This document shows, one piece after another, positions 51,675 to 61,471 of a stretch of 64,000 bases of DNA; position 1 is the stretch's first letter; every line of letters starts with the position of its first letter. This DNA comes from Paracoccus marinaquae (GTDB lineage: Bacteria > Pseudomonadota > Alphaproteobacteria > Rhodobacterales > Rhodobacteraceae). Below the pieces are notes generated by a model. It ran no database searches and was not told where the DNA came from. It saw nothing but the letters and a program-made list of their open reading frames with translations. The position numbers and the translations under genes are program-made. The stretch lies in the NCBI RefSeq assembly GCF_018860165.1, contig NZ_JAHKNG010000005.1:1-64000 (forward strand), read 5' to 3'.

Positions 51675-51911
51675 ATGGAAGGGAATATCGCCGAACTCGG
51701 TCAGTACATCGGTGCCGGTCTGGCCGCCATCGGTTCCGGCGCAGCCGCCGTCGGTGTGGGCAACGTCGCCGGCAACTTCCTGTCGGGCGCCCTGCGCAAC
51801 CCGTCGGCAGCCGCCGGCCAGACCGCGACGCTGTTCATCGGCATCGCCTTCGCGGAAGCCCTGGGGATCTTCGCGTTCCTCGTCGCGCTTCTGCTGATGT
51901 TCGCGGTCTGA
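51675..51911 (+). CDS. atpE: ATP synthase FO subunit c
   Basis: 78 aa hairpin. The helix-1 glycine stretch [17 protein letters not shown], polar loop RNPS and proton-carrying Glu61 in [12 protein letters not shown] are intact. The start could be either ATG at 51669 or 51675; homologues begin MEGNIA, so the latter is taken. AAGGAGAG is upstream. Glu with no Na+-site pattern suggests a proton-driven ring. Confidence 0.96.
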   Translation: MEGNIAELGQYIGAGLAAIGSGAAAVGVGNVAGNFLSGALRNPSAAAGQTATLFIGIAFAEALGIFAFLVALLLMFAV

Positions 51912-51994
51912 TCCAGCCCCATCCTTGCGGCGGGGTGGGGGCGCGGATGCCGCGCCGTCACCCCTTCGTGACCTGATAGGCCAAGGGGTAGGAC

Positions 51995-52591
51995 ATGTTC
52001 AGCCTGTTGCAAGAGGCCGCCACGACCGCGGCCGGACATACCGAAGAGGCTGCTGCAACCGCGGCGGCTGGCGCCGAGGCTGCCGAAAGCGCCAGCGGCA
52101 TGCCGCAGCTTGATTTCAGCACCTTCCCGAACCAGATCTTCTGGCTCGTGATCACCCTGGGGGTGCTTTACTGGGTGCTGTCGCGCATCGCGCTGCCGCG
52201 GATCGCGGCGGTGATCTCGGACCGTCAGGGGGCCATTACCGGCGATCTGATGGCGGCCGAGGAATTCAAGCAGAAGGCGAAGGAGGCCGAGGCCGCCTAT
52301 GACAAGGCGCTGGCCGATGCCCGCGTCGAGGCCGGAAAGATCGTCGCCGCCAACCGCGCCGAGATCCAGAAGGAACTGGATGCCGCCATCGCCCGTGCCG
52401 ATGCCGAGATTGCCGCGCGCACCGCGGAATCGGAAAAGCGCCTGGCCGAGATCCGCACCTCCTCTGCGGCCGATGCCCGCGAGGTCGCCCGCGACGTCAC
52501 CGGCGAACTGGTCCGCAGTTTCGGCGGCAAGGCCGACGAGGCCGCTGTCGATCAGGCGGTGGACAGCCGCATGAAAGGGACCGTGCAATGA
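51995..52591 (+). CDS. atpG: ATP synthase FO subunit b'
   Basis: 198 aa (the b' gene is also called atpF2 or atpX). Low-complexity Ala/Glu-rich N-terminus of about 40 residues, one membrane helix ([18 protein letters not shown]), then a long charged coiled coil forming half of the peripheral stalk. Photosynthetic bacteria and rhodobacters carry b and b' as a heterodimer, matching the paired genes here. ATGA overlap with the b gene. Confidence 0.92.
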   Translation: MFSLLQEAATTAAGHTEEAAATAAAGAEAAESASGMPQLDFSTFPNQIFWLVITLGVLYWVLSRIALPRIAAVISDRQGAITGDLMAAEEFKQKAKEAEAAYDKALADARVEAGKIVAANRAEIQKELDAAIARADAEIAARTAESEKRLAEIRTSSAADAREVARDVTGELVRSFGGKADEAAVDQAVDSRMKGTVQ

Positions 52592-53151
52592 CCAGACTTG
52601 CCGTATTCGCGATCGCCGCGGTCCTTGCCGCCGGACCGGCTGCTGCCGCAGGTGATTCGTTTTTCTCGCTGGCCAATACCGATTTCATCGTTCTGCTGGC
52701 CTTCCTGATCTTTGTCGGCATCCTGATCAAGTTCAAGGTTCCGGGCATCATCGGCGGATTGCTGGACAAGCGCGCCGAGGGCATTCGCAGTGATCTGGAC
52801 GAGGCCCGTCGCCTGCGCGAAGAGGCGCAGGAGATCTATGCCAGCTATGAGCGTCGCCAGCGCGAGGTGAAGGGGCAGGCCGAACTGATCGTCGCCAATG
52901 CCAAGCGCGAGGCCGAGGCACAGGCCGCCAAGGCCAAGGACGACCTGAAGGTCTCGATCGAGCGGCGCCTGAAGGCCGCCGAGGATCAGATCGCCAGCGC
53001 CGAGGCCGACGCCATCCGCGCGGTGCGGAACCGTGCCGTGCAGACGGCCATTGCCGCCGCTTCGGAACTTCTGGCCCGGCAGGTCAAGGCCGGGCAGCGC
53101 TCGGCCGGGATCGACGACGCCATCGAAGACGTGGCGCGCCGGCTGAACTGA
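52588..53151 (+). CDS. atpF: ATP synthase FO subunit b
   Basis: 187 aa. A signal-like hydrophobic start ([16 protein letters not shown]), then the membrane helix [17 protein letters not shown] and the alpha-helical stalk with heptad Glu/Arg/Ala pattern. It pairs with b' to hold F1 still. Last gene of the FO operon and followed by a terminator. The F1 genes (atpHAGDC) are not in this window. Confidence 0.94.
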   Translation: MTRLAVFAIAAVLAAGPAAAAGDSFFSLANTDFIVLLAFLIFVGILIKFKVPGIIGGLLDKRAEGIRSDLDEARRLREEAQEIYASYERRQREVKGQAELIVANAKREAEAQAAKAKDDLKVSIERRLKAAEDQIASAEADAIRAVRNRAVQTAIAAASELLARQVKAGQRSAGIDDAIEDVARRLN

Positions 53152-53198
53152 TCTGGCGCCCGGTCTGACCGGGCCGCCCTGATCGAGGGACGTGATCT

Positions 53199-53226
53199 GA
53201 GGCTCCGGTTATCCGGGGCCTCTTTT
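53199..53226 (+). terminator. Rho-independent terminator of the FO operon
   Basis: GAGGCTCCGG (53199-53208) pairs with CCGGGGCCTC (53213-53222), one T-G pair, loop TTAT, followed by TTTT. Confidence 0.85.
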
Positions 53227-53263
53227 CGTCGTGATGTCATGTCGCCCGCTGGCGCCACTCGGC

Positions 53264-53899
53264 TCAGGCCGGGGTGGCGGGGGCGGGCACGATGGGCAGG
53301 CGGAAGCGTTCGTAATCCTCGGCATAGTATTCGCGGACAAAGGCCGCCAGGCTGTCGGACGGGGGCGCGGTCCTGTATCCGCCGGACAGCGCATGACCGA
53401 TGGCGTTCGGGTGGCTGGCGCCGCTCCAGTCGTCCAGCCAGCGGATGAATTCGGCAAAGCCGTCCTCAAGCCGGAAGACCCGGCACCAGTCCGGAACCAT
53501 CGCGGCCTGCGGGCGGAAATGGTCGTCGAAGCGGGCATGGGCCGCCTTGTCGAACCCGGCGATGCGCGGCAGCCAGGTGTCGAATTCGGCCTCCTCGGGG
53601 ATCTTGCCGCGCTTGCCTTGGTGAAAATGGAAGGCGCTGCGCGCCCGTGCCAGCGGGTCGCGCACGAAGGCGCAGCCCGCATCGAGGAAACCGGCGGGAA
53701 ACAGCTTTGCAAGATCCTGCGCCGGGATATGCTGGGGCGAGGTGCGGCTCCAGTTGTGGCGATTGCCCGGCGGGAACCTGCGGTCCAGAAAGGCGGCGGG
53801 TCCGAAGCGGGCGATCAGGTAGTTCTCGATGCTGGTGCCGGCGCATTTCGGGACATGGGCGAAGTAGAGCAGCTTTCCCGCATGCTTGAAGATCGGCAT
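53264..53899 (-). CDS. Sulfotransferase-family protein
   Basis: 211 aa. LLYFAHVPKCAGTSIENYL is the 5'-phosphosulfate (PAPS) loop of carbohydrate sulfotransferases; CAFVRDPLARARSAFHF is the 3'-phosphate motif. ATG at 53899 is taken just before KHAGKLLYF; the frame upstream lacks homologue-like sequence. Probably sulfates a surface polysaccharide or lipid, in line with the divergent GT61 gene. There is no transmembrane anchor, so action at the cytosolic face is assumed. Confidence 0.82.
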   Translation of the reverse strand: MPIFKHAGKLLYFAHVPKCAGTSIENYLIARFGPAAFLDRRFPPGNRHNWSRTSPQHIPAQDLAKLFPAGFLDAGCAFVRDPLARARSAFHFHQGKRGKIPEEAEFDTWLPRIAGFDKAAHARFDDHFRPQAAMVPDWCRVFRLEDGFAEFIRWLDDWSGASHPNAIGHALSGGYRTAPPSDSLAAFVREYYAEDYERFRLPIVPAPATPA

Positions 53900-54006
53900 T
53901 CCGTCGTGATCCTTGTCGTTCGACCTGTCCCGCAGAGATTGACGGAACCGGGCGGGCTTGCCAAGAACGGGAAAAGGACAGGAACCATTTTCGCCCCGCC
54001 AGACCC

Positions 54007-55128
54007 ATGAAAAGCCCGGAAATGCCCTCGCCCTTGCCACCGGCCCCGTTCCGGCTGCCGCTGCCCGACCCCGATCGGGGCTGGTCGCGCACGGTCATGC
54101 GGGTCCGGGGCGCGGTCATCGACCCGTCGGATGGCGGGGTCTGGTGCGATGGCGCGCTGTGCCCCGAGGCGATGCTGTATCGCTGGCGTGGGGCCTACAA
54201 GGGGCGCAAGGGCACCGTCATGCCCGCCGATCCGGCGCGGATCGCCGGGCGGCACCTGTGGGGCGGGACGCTGTTCTTTCATTTCGGCCATTTCCTGTCG
54301 GAATCGCTGGGCCGGCTCTGGGCGGCCGAGGCCAGCGGCGCGGAATCGATCCTGTTCACGCCCAAGAATCCGCGGGGCAAGCGGCCCGAAGACTTGGTGG
54401 GTTTCCAGAAACAGGTGCTGGCGCGGCTGGGGATCGAGCTTCCGGTCCGCATCCTCTATGCGCCGGCTATGGTCGAGGATCTGCTGATCCCCGGGCAGGG
54501 CTTCGGTCTGGGCGCGCTGGCGCGCGGCACGCCCGAATTCCGTGCCTTCGCCCGCCGCATGGACCCGGATCCGGATGCCGGTCCCGGGACCGGGGCGCGC
54601 AGGCTGTATATCTCGCGCACGGCCTTGCCGCGAAAGACCGGCAGCGTCCTGGGCGAAGCCTGGCTGGAAGAGCAGTTGCGGGGGCAGGGGTTCCGGATCT
54701 ACCATCCGCAGCAGCATTCCATCGACCATCAGTTGCGGACCTTCCGCGAGGCGACCCATTTCGTCGGGCCGGATGGATCGGCCTTCCATCTGGCCGGCTT
54801 CATCGCCCGGCCGTGGCAGAACTTCACCCTGATCAAGCGGCGCAGCGCGCGGGAATATGTCACCTTTGTCGATCAGCTGAAGGCTGTCGGGGCGAAGGTC
54901 GGGGTGATCGACGCGCTGGTCGCGAACTGGATCCGGCCGGGCAAGCACAAGCCCGATGACATGAGCTGGGGTGAACTGGACGCTCTGCGCCTCTCGGACG
55001 AGTTGCAGCGGCTGGGCCTGACCGGCGCGCCGCTGGCCGAGCCGCCGTCGTTTGCCGACGAGTTGGAACAGATCTCGCGGATCCATGGCGGGCCGATGAC
55101 CCGGTTGCCGGTCGCAGCGCCGGGTTAG
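54007..55128 (+). CDS. Glycosyltransferase family 61 protein (DUF563)
   Basis: 373 aa. GRHLWGGTLFFHFGHFLSESLGRLWAAE is the DUF563 opening; RRLYISRTALPRKTG and FVGPDGSAFHLAGFI follow, giving the GT61 nucleotide-sugar region. Distantly related to plant xylosyl/arabinosyltransferases, but bacterial members decorate capsules or O-antigens. Divergent from the sulfotransferase gene, with a 107-bp gap that should hold both promoters. Specific sugar unknown. Confidence 0.82.
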   Translation: MKSPEMPSPLPPAPFRLPLPDPDRGWSRTVMRVRGAVIDPSDGGVWCDGALCPEAMLYRWRGAYKGRKGTVMPADPARIAGRHLWGGTLFFHFGHFLSESLGRLWAAEASGAESILFTPKNPRGKRPEDLVGFQKQVLARLGIELPVRILYAPAMVEDLLIPGQGFGLGALARGTPEFRAFARRMDPDPDAGPGTGARRLYISRTALPRKTGSVLGEAWLEEQLRGQGFRIYHPQQHSIDHQLRTFREATHFVGPDGSAFHLAGFIARPWQNFTLIKRRSAREYVTFVDQLKAVGAKVGVIDALVANWIRPGKHKPDDMSWGELDALRLSDELQRLGLTGAPLAEPPSFADELEQISRIHGGPMTRLPVAAPG

Positions 55129-55260
55129 GCTGCGGCCCGGGCGTGGCGCGAGGACGCAAGGTCACGCGACGGCGGTCTTGGGCTTGGCGGGGTGGCGGAT
55201 TATCTGTGGGGGACCGGAACCCGCGCAATGGACGCAACACGACCCGGAGAAGGGGGACAT

Positions 55261-56082
55261 GTGACAGAAAAGGTCATCGAAACCATCAGGCTGTCGGGCC
55301 AGGACCTGCGCTATGCGCTGTTCGGGCCGGCCACGGCAAAGCGTACCTTGCTGGTCTTCAACGGAATCGGCGCAAGCCTCGATACGGTGTCCGGCTTTGC
55401 GGCGCGCTTTGACGACACGCGGATCCTGACCTTCGACATGCCGGGGATCGGCGGCTCGGCCGTTCCGCTGCTGCCCTATCGCATGCCCTGGGTGGCCCGG
55501 CTGGCCGCACGGCTTCTGGACGCGCTGGACATCGCGCAGGTCGATGTCTTCGGCATCTCCTGGGGCGGCGCGCCGGCACAGCAATTCGCCCGCGACTTTC
55601 CCCGGCGCACCCGCAGCCTGACGCTGGCGGCGACCTCGGCCGGTTTTGTGATGGTGCCGGGAAACCTGAGCGTGCTGATGAAGCTGGTCACGCCGAAACG
55701 CTATCTGCAGCCGGATTACATGCTGAGCATCGGCCCCGAGATCTATGGCGGCCAGTTGCGCATGAACACCGAACTGCTGCGGGAACATGCGGCGGCCATG
55801 GTGCCGGCCTCGCAGCGCGGCTATCTGTTCCAGCTCATGGCGGGCATGGGCTGGACCAGTTGGTTGTGGCTGCCGCAGATCAAGGCGCCGGTGCTGATCA
55901 TGATGGGCGAGGATGACCCGATCGTGCCGGTCGTCAACGGCCGCATCCTTGCGGCGCGGCTGCCGGATGCGCGGATCAGGATCATGGATTGCGGGCATCT
56001 GTTCGTGCTGACCGACCCGCAGGGCACCGCCGCGGCCGTCGAGGAATTCCTGCGCCGCGATGCCGGCGGCGCGGCTGCCTGA
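55261..56082 (+). CDS. phaZ: Alpha/beta hydrolase, intracellular PHA depolymerase-like
   Basis: 273 aa. GISWGG nucleophile (lipase-box variant), Asp in GEDDPIVPVVNGR and His in DCGHLFVL form the triad. RTLLVFNGIGASLDTVSGFAARFDDTRILTFDMPGIGGS fits medium-chain-length PHA depolymerases of the PhaZ type in Pseudomonas. GTG at 55261 is favoured by GGAGAAGGGGG. No phaC lies nearby, so a general ester hydrolase is the alternative. The DUF445 gene starts within its stop (TGATG). Confidence 0.75.
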   Translation: MTEKVIETIRLSGQDLRYALFGPATAKRTLLVFNGIGASLDTVSGFAARFDDTRILTFDMPGIGGSAVPLLPYRMPWVARLAARLLDALDIAQVDVFGISWGGAPAQQFARDFPRRTRSLTLAATSAGFVMVPGNLSVLMKLVTPKRYLQPDYMLSIGPEIYGGQLRMNTELLREHAAAMVPASQRGYLFQLMAGMGWTSWLWLPQIKAPVLIMMGEDDPIVPVVNGRILAARLPDARIRIMDCGHLFVLTDPQGTAAAVEEFLRRDAGGAAA

Positions 56083-57332
56083 TGTCGGGGGCCGCGTCCG
56101 CGGGCGCGGACCCCATGGACGCCCTGCGCCGGACCCGGCGGCTGGCCGGGCAGGTGCTGGCCGGCCTGACGGTCGTCTATTTCGCCACCTATCTGATCGG
56201 GGTTCCGCCCGGCTGGCTGATGCTGGTGCGGGCGATGGCCGAGGCCGGCATGGTGGGCGGGCTGGCTGACTGGTTCGCGGTCACGGCGCTGTTTCGCCAC
56301 CCGCTGGGGATCCCGATCCCGCATACGGCGCTGTTGCCGAAAAACCAGGCGCGGGCGGCCCGGAATGTCGGGCGCTTCTTCGAGACGCATTTCCTCGAGC
56401 CCGCGCAGCTGGAGGCGCGGGTGCGGGCGCTTGAGCCCTCGGGCTTCATTGCCGGCTGGGTGTCGCACCCGCAGAATGCGCGGCTGATCGCGCGTGATCT
56501 GTCGGGGATGCTGGCGGCGGTCTTGCGCCACGACCCGCCGCCGCGGGCGCTGGCGCGCGGGCGGCAATGGCTGCGCGCGCAGGCCGCGCATCTGGGTTCG
56601 GACGCGGCCATCGCCGCCGGCATCGCCGATCTGGTCAAGGTGGGCGCGCGCAGGGGCCTGCTGGACGACACGCTGGCGCTGGTTCAGAGGACCATCGACG
56701 AGAACCGCGACACCGCCGTCGATCTGGTGCGCGACCGCAGCCGCTGGTGGATCGCCTCGGGGGTGGATCGCGAGGTCGCCAATCTGGTGGTTCGCGGGGT
56801 GCTGTCGATGCTGGACGAGTTGCACAGCCCGGATTCGTCGCTGCGCCGGGGTTTTGAAGAGGCGTTCGACGGCATGGTCGAGCGTCTGGCCGAAACCGGC
56901 GCCCTGACCCGCGCCGTCACCGAGGCCCGGCTGCAACTGATCCGCTCGGGCGCCTTCGATTCGGCGCTTGGTGCCTTGACCGAGGAGTTGCGCGCGGATG
57001 CGCTGGCGCGGCTGGCCGAGGAACCCGACCTGATGGTCGAGCCGATCGCCGAACTGGTCCGCGGCTTTGCCGGGCGGGCGCTGGCCGATCCGGCCGCCCG
57101 CGCCGCCTTCGATGCCCGTCTGGCCGAGCTTGCCGGGCGCATGGTCGGCGAATTGCGCCCGCAGATCGCGACCTATGTCGCCGATGTGATTGCAGGCTGG
57201 GAGCCGGCGGAACTGAACGCCCGCTTCGAGGCCGAACTTGGGCCGGACCTGCAATATATCCGCATCAACGGCGCTGTCCTGGGAACACTGATCGGCGGCG
57301 CCCTGTTCGGGTTCGAGGCCTTGCTCGGCTGA
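56082..57332 (+). CDS. DUF445 domain-containing membrane protein
   Basis: 416 aa. An N-terminal membrane segment (VLAGLTVVYFATYLIGVPPGWLML), the conserved AMAEAGMVGGLADWFAVTALFRHPLGIPIPHTALLPKNQARAARNVG block, and a C-terminal membrane helix (GTLIGGALFGFEALLG). Between them lies a long helical region. Found throughout bacteria; function unknown. Translationally coupled to the PHA depolymerase-like gene, and convergent with lysR. Confidence 0.85.
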   Translation: MSGAASAGADPMDALRRTRRLAGQVLAGLTVVYFATYLIGVPPGWLMLVRAMAEAGMVGGLADWFAVTALFRHPLGIPIPHTALLPKNQARAARNVGRFFETHFLEPAQLEARVRALEPSGFIAGWVSHPQNARLIARDLSGMLAAVLRHDPPPRALARGRQWLRAQAAHLGSDAAIAAGIADLVKVGARRGLLDDTLALVQRTIDENRDTAVDLVRDRSRWWIASGVDREVANLVVRGVLSMLDELHSPDSSLRRGFEEAFDGMVERLAETGALTRAVTEARLQLIRSGAFDSALGALTEELRADALARLAEEPDLMVEPIAELVRGFAGRALADPAARAAFDARLAELAGRMVGELRPQIATYVADVIAGWEPAELNARFEAELGPDLQYIRINGAVLGTLIGGALFGFEALLG

Positions 57333-57381
57333 TCCGCAGGCCCGGTGCGGGGCGTCGATCCGGCGCAGGGCGGTCGAGCCG

Positions 57382-58236
57382 CTATTTGCCAAAGCCCGTC
57401 GCCGCCGTCTGGCGCAGGCAGGCCACCACCGGGGCGAGGATCGCGGGATCGGCATCGGCGCAACTGGCCACATAGATCGGATAGGCGAAACTGGGCGCGC
57501 CCGGCACCCGATGCAGCCGGCCGGCGTGGATATAGGGGTCGACCACATGCCCCCTGAAATAGCCCGCGCCGCCGTTGTCGAGCACATATTTCAGGGCAAA
57601 GCGCCCGAGATTGACGGCGACGGCAGGGACCGGCAGGTCGGGAAAGCCGGCGGTGAATTCGCGAAGGAATTCCGGCCCCCAGTCGACTGAGAAGAACCTG
57701 CCCTCATCCAGCGGATCGGCGCCGGGATCGGTCGTGACCAGCACCAGCTTTTCGTTCAGCAGCAGGTCCAGCTTCACGCCTGGGCGCGGCGGCGGGGCAT
57801 GCAGGACTGCGGCATCGACCCGGCCGGCGGCCAGATTCTCGATCAGGTTCTGCGGCTTGTCGATCTCGATATGCAGGGCGATGTCCGGTCGCTGCCGCCT
57901 GAGGGCGGCGGCCCAGTTCAGGACCGTGGGCTGCCACAGGTTGATCTCGCCGCCGATGGTCGCCAGCGCGACATGCCGGCCCGAGGCGGTCACGTGCCGC
58001 TGCAGGCGCTGCCAGCTTTGCAGGAATTCCGGCGCATGGCGCAAAAGCCGCTCGCCCGCCGGCGTCAGCGTGGCGCCGCCCCTGCGGCGGACGAACAATT
58101 GCTGGCCCAGCCGGTCCTCCAGCGTGCGGATGCGGGCGCTGACGGTGGTCTGGGCCACGTTCAGCCGCTTGGCCGCGCGGATGAAGCTGCGGCATGAGGC
58201 AACGTCGAGAAAGGTCTTGATGAGTTCTGTTTCCAC
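57382..58236 (-). CDS. LysR-family transcriptional regulator
   Basis: 284 aa. Helix-turn-helix residues 1-60 (LIKTFLDVASCRSFIRAAKRLNVAQTTVSARIRTLEDRLGQQLFVRR), then a periplasmic-binding-like co-inducer domain. Divergent from the formate dehydrogenase operon with a T-N11-A inverted repeat in the 150-bp gap, so it likely activates fdoGHI. The inducer may be formate or a related one-carbon compound; not shown. Starting ATG is directly at the gene edge with AGAACTC nearby. Confidence 0.88.
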   Translation of the reverse strand: METELIKTFLDVASCRSFIRAAKRLNVAQTTVSARIRTLEDRLGQQLFVRRRGGATLTPAGERLLRHAPEFLQSWQRLQRHVTASGRHVALATIGGEINLWQPTVLNWAAALRRQRPDIALHIEIDKPQNLIENLAAGRVDAAVLHAPPPRPGVKLDLLLNEKLVLVTTDPGADPLDEGRFFSVDWGPEFLREFTAGFPDLPVPAVAVNLGRFALKYVLDNGGAGYFRGHVVDPYIHAGRLHRVPGAPSFAYPIYVASCADADPAILAPVVACLRQTAATGFGK

Positions 58237-58284
58237 ACATCAGTCATAGCAAGAAAACTGCACCATAGAAGCAAGAATAATCAT

Positions 58285-58297
58285 TTGCTTGCTGCAA
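58285..58297. promoter_or_regulatory. LysR-type T-N11-A binding motif
   Basis: TTGC-TTGCT-GCAA has the LysR core pattern T-N11-A with dyad TTGC/GCAA, 49 bp before lysR and 90 bp before fdoG. A second GCAAG/CTTGC pair (58271-58292) overlaps it. Confidence 0.45.
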
Positions 58298-58386
58298 GAC
58301 TCTCTCATATCGTGGAAATTGCATTGGATAGGCAGCGAAGCTCGGGGAGGCTCGTTTTCCCTCGGGCCGCCACCGGGAGGAAGCTG

Positions 58387-61300
58387 ATGAATATGGACAT
58401 ATCCAGGCGAAGGTTTCTGCAGGGGGCCGGCGCGGGAGTTGCCGGCACCGCACTGGGGGCCTTCGGGTTCGGCGGAGTGGAGGCCGCCTATGCCGCAACC
58501 GTGAAGGAATTCCGTCTGTTCCGCACCACCGAAGCCCGCAGCACGTGCCCCTATTGCGCGGTGGCCTGCGGGATGATGGTGTTCTCGGCCCCAAGCGCCG
58601 AGACCGGGCGCATGGAGGTCGTTCACATCGAAGGCGATGTGGACAACCCGGTGAACCGCGGCACGCTGTGCCCGAAGGGCGCCGGCGCGCTGGACTATAT
58701 CCGCTCGCCCCAGCGGGTGAAGGTGCCGATGTACCGCAAGGCCGGCGCCGACGCCTTCGAGGAGGTCAGCTGGGATTTCGCGATGGAACGCATCGCCCAG
58801 CTGATGAAGGAGGACCGGGACGCGAATTTCATCGAGACCAATGCGGATGGCGTGACCGTCAACCGCTGGCCGACGATGGGGTTCCTGTCCGGCAGTTCCT
58901 GCACCAATGAAACGGGCTGGATCACCTGGAAGGTCGCGCGCGGCCTCGGGATGCTCCAGATCGAGAACCAGGCAAGGATTTGACACGGACCGACGGTGTC
59001 CAGTTTGGGCCCATCTTTCGGTCGCGGTGCGATGACCAACAATTGGACCGATATCCAGAACGCTGATATCGTGCTTGTCATGGGCGGCAATGCCGCCGAA
59101 GCCCATCCCTGCGGATTCAAATGGGTGACCGAGGCCAAGTCCGAACGCGGGGCGAAGCTGATGGTCGTCGATCCGCGCTTTACGCGGACGGCCGCGGTGT
59201 CGGATCACTATGCGCCGATCCGCTCGGGCAGCGACATCGCCTTCCTGTCGGGGGTGATCAACTATCTGCTGAGCAACGACGCCATCCACACGGAATATGT
59301 GCGCAACTACACCAATGCCGCCTATATCGTCGGCGAGGGCTATGGCTTCAGCGAGGGCCTGTTCACCGGCTATGAGGAGGATCGCCGGGCCTATGACCGG
59401 TCGTCCTGGGAATACGAGATCGGCGAGGACGGATTTGCCAAGCGTGACATGACGCTGCAGCATCCGCGCTGCGTCTATCAGCTGATGAAGGCGCATTTCG
59501 CGGCCTATACGCCCGAAATGGTGCAGCGCATCTCCGGCACGCCCGAGGACAAGTTCCTGAAGGTGGCGGAATGGGTCGCCTCGACCGCCAATGGCGAACG
59601 CTCGATGACGATCATGTATGCGCTTGGCTGGACCCAGCATTCGCATGGCGCCCAGAACATCCGCAGCGCCGCGATGATCCAGCTTCTGTGCGGCAATATC
59701 GGCGTGCCCGGCGGCGGCATCAACGCCCTGCGCGGTCACTCGAACGTGCAGGGGATCACCGATATCGGCACGCTCACGGCATCGCTGCCGGGCTACCTGG
59801 CGATGCCGACGGATGCCGAGCCGACGCTGGATTCGCACCTGGCCAAGCGCGCCTTCACGCCCCTGCAGGAAAACCAGGTCAGCTACTGGCAGAACTACAA
59901 CAAGTTCTATGTCAGCTTCCTCAAGGGGATGTATGGCAGGAACGCGACGGCGGACAACCAGTTCGGCTATGACTGGCTGCCCAAGCTCGACACCACCTAT
60001 GACGCGCTGAAGATGTTCGATGTCATGCACAAGGGCCAGACCACCGGCCTGCTGTGCCAGGGGTTCAACCCGCTGATGTCGATCGCCTATTCCGGCAAGT
60101 CCGTGGCGGCGCTGGCAAAGCTGAAATTCCTTGTCAGCATGGATCCGATCGAGACCGATACCGCCTATTTCTGGCAGAACCACGGCGAGTTCAACGATGT
60201 CGATACGGCCAGCATCCAGACCGAGGTCTTCATGCTGCCGGTGACCTCCTTCGTCGAGGAAGAGGGCTCGCTGACCAATTCCAGCCGGAACATCCAGTGG
60301 AAGTGGCGGGCGGCGGATCCCTATTTCGAGTCGCGCCGCGATACCGACATCCTGGCCGATCTGTTCCTGCGGCTGCGCAAGCTCTATGACGACGAGGGCG
60401 GCACGGCTCCGGGGCCGATCCAGGCGATCGACTGGTCCTACGCGGATCCGATGGCGCCCGCCGCCGAGGAGATCCTGCGCGAACTGAACGGCCGCGCGCT
60501 GACCGATCTGCGCGATGCCGAAGGCAAGGTCGTGCGCCGCGCCGGCGAACAGCTTGCCGGTTTCGGCGAGATGCGGGCGGATGGGTCCACCGATGGCGTG
60601 CAATGGATCTATACCGGGGTCTACAGCCCCGAGGGCAACCTGTCGCAGCGGCGGGACAATTCCGACCCCTCGGGCAAGAACGTCTATGGATCCTGGGGGT
60701 TCTGCTGGCCTGCCAACCGGCGGATCCTGTACAACCGGGCCTCGGCGGATCCGGACGGCAAACCCTGGAGCGAAGAGAAGGCCTATGTCTTCTGGGACGG
60801 CCAGCGGTGGGGGGGCGCGGATGTTCCCGACTTCCCACCGACCAGCAATCCGTCCCTGCGGACGGGGCCGTTCATCATGACGCCCGAGGGCACCTCGCGC
60901 CTGTTCGCGCGGGGCTTCATGGCCGAGGGTCCGTTCCCGGTGCACTACGAGCCGTTCGAGGCGCCGGTCCTGAACCCGATGTTCCCCGCGATCCGGGGCA
61001 ATCCGGCGGCACGGGTGTTCGACAACGACATGGAGATCTTCGGCGATGCCGAGGAATTCCCCATCGTCGCCACCACCTACCGGCTGACCGAGCATTTCCA
61101 CTACTGGACCAAGTCGGTGCGCTACAACGCCGTCGTCCAGCCCGAGTTCTTCGTGGAAATGTCGCATGCGCTGGCCGAGGAACGCGGCATCAGCCCGGGC
61201 CAGATGGTCAGCGTGCGGTCGCATCGCGGCGAGGTGAAGGGCCGGGCCATGATCACCAAGCGGCTGCAGCCGCTGCAGGTGGATGGCCGGACCCTGCACT

Positions 61301-61458
61301 ATGTCGGCTTGCCGCTGCATTTCGGCTTTGTCGGACAGGCCCGCAAGGCGTCGCCGGTCAATTCGCTGACGCCGCCGGTCGGGGATGCCAACGCCCAGAC
61401 GCCCGAATTCAAGGCGTTCCTGGTCGATGTCACACCGCTGGCCGATCCGGTCGCGTGA
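58387..61458 (+). CDS. fdoG: Formate dehydrogenase-N/O alpha subunit, selenocysteine-containing
   Basis: 1023 aa if the TGA at 58981-58983 is read as selenocysteine (residue 199). A Tat signal (S-R-R-R-F-L-Q at residues 6-12), a [4Fe-4S] cluster site [16 protein letters not shown], then molybdopterin domains follow. The residues around the UGA, NQARI-U-HGPT, line up with E. coli FdnG/FdoG NQARV-U-HGPT. The downstream part ([11 protein letters not shown], AGALxN-like motifs) continues without break. It oxidises formate at a bis-MGD Mo/W centre on the periplasmic side. GGAGGAA precedes the ATG. Electron path goes to the beta then gamma subunit. Confidence 0.93.
58984..59029 (+). promoter_or_regulatory. 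SECIS-like hairpin for UGA recoding in fdoG
   Basis: Directly after the UGA, GACCGA (58988-58993) pairs with TCGGTC (59018-59023), GGTG (58995-58998) with CATC (59012-59015), CC with GG around the loop AGTTT, and outer CAC with GTG. This is the position and size expected of a bacterial SECIS element bound by SelB. Confidence 0.7.
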
Positions 61459-61471
61459 GGGAGGAAAGATC

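Noticed and set aside
58981..58983. fdoG split by a nonsense mutation or a frameshift (pseudogene)
   Set aside because: The codon is exactly at the known Sec position, both sides are in the same frame, and a SECIS-like hairpin follows.
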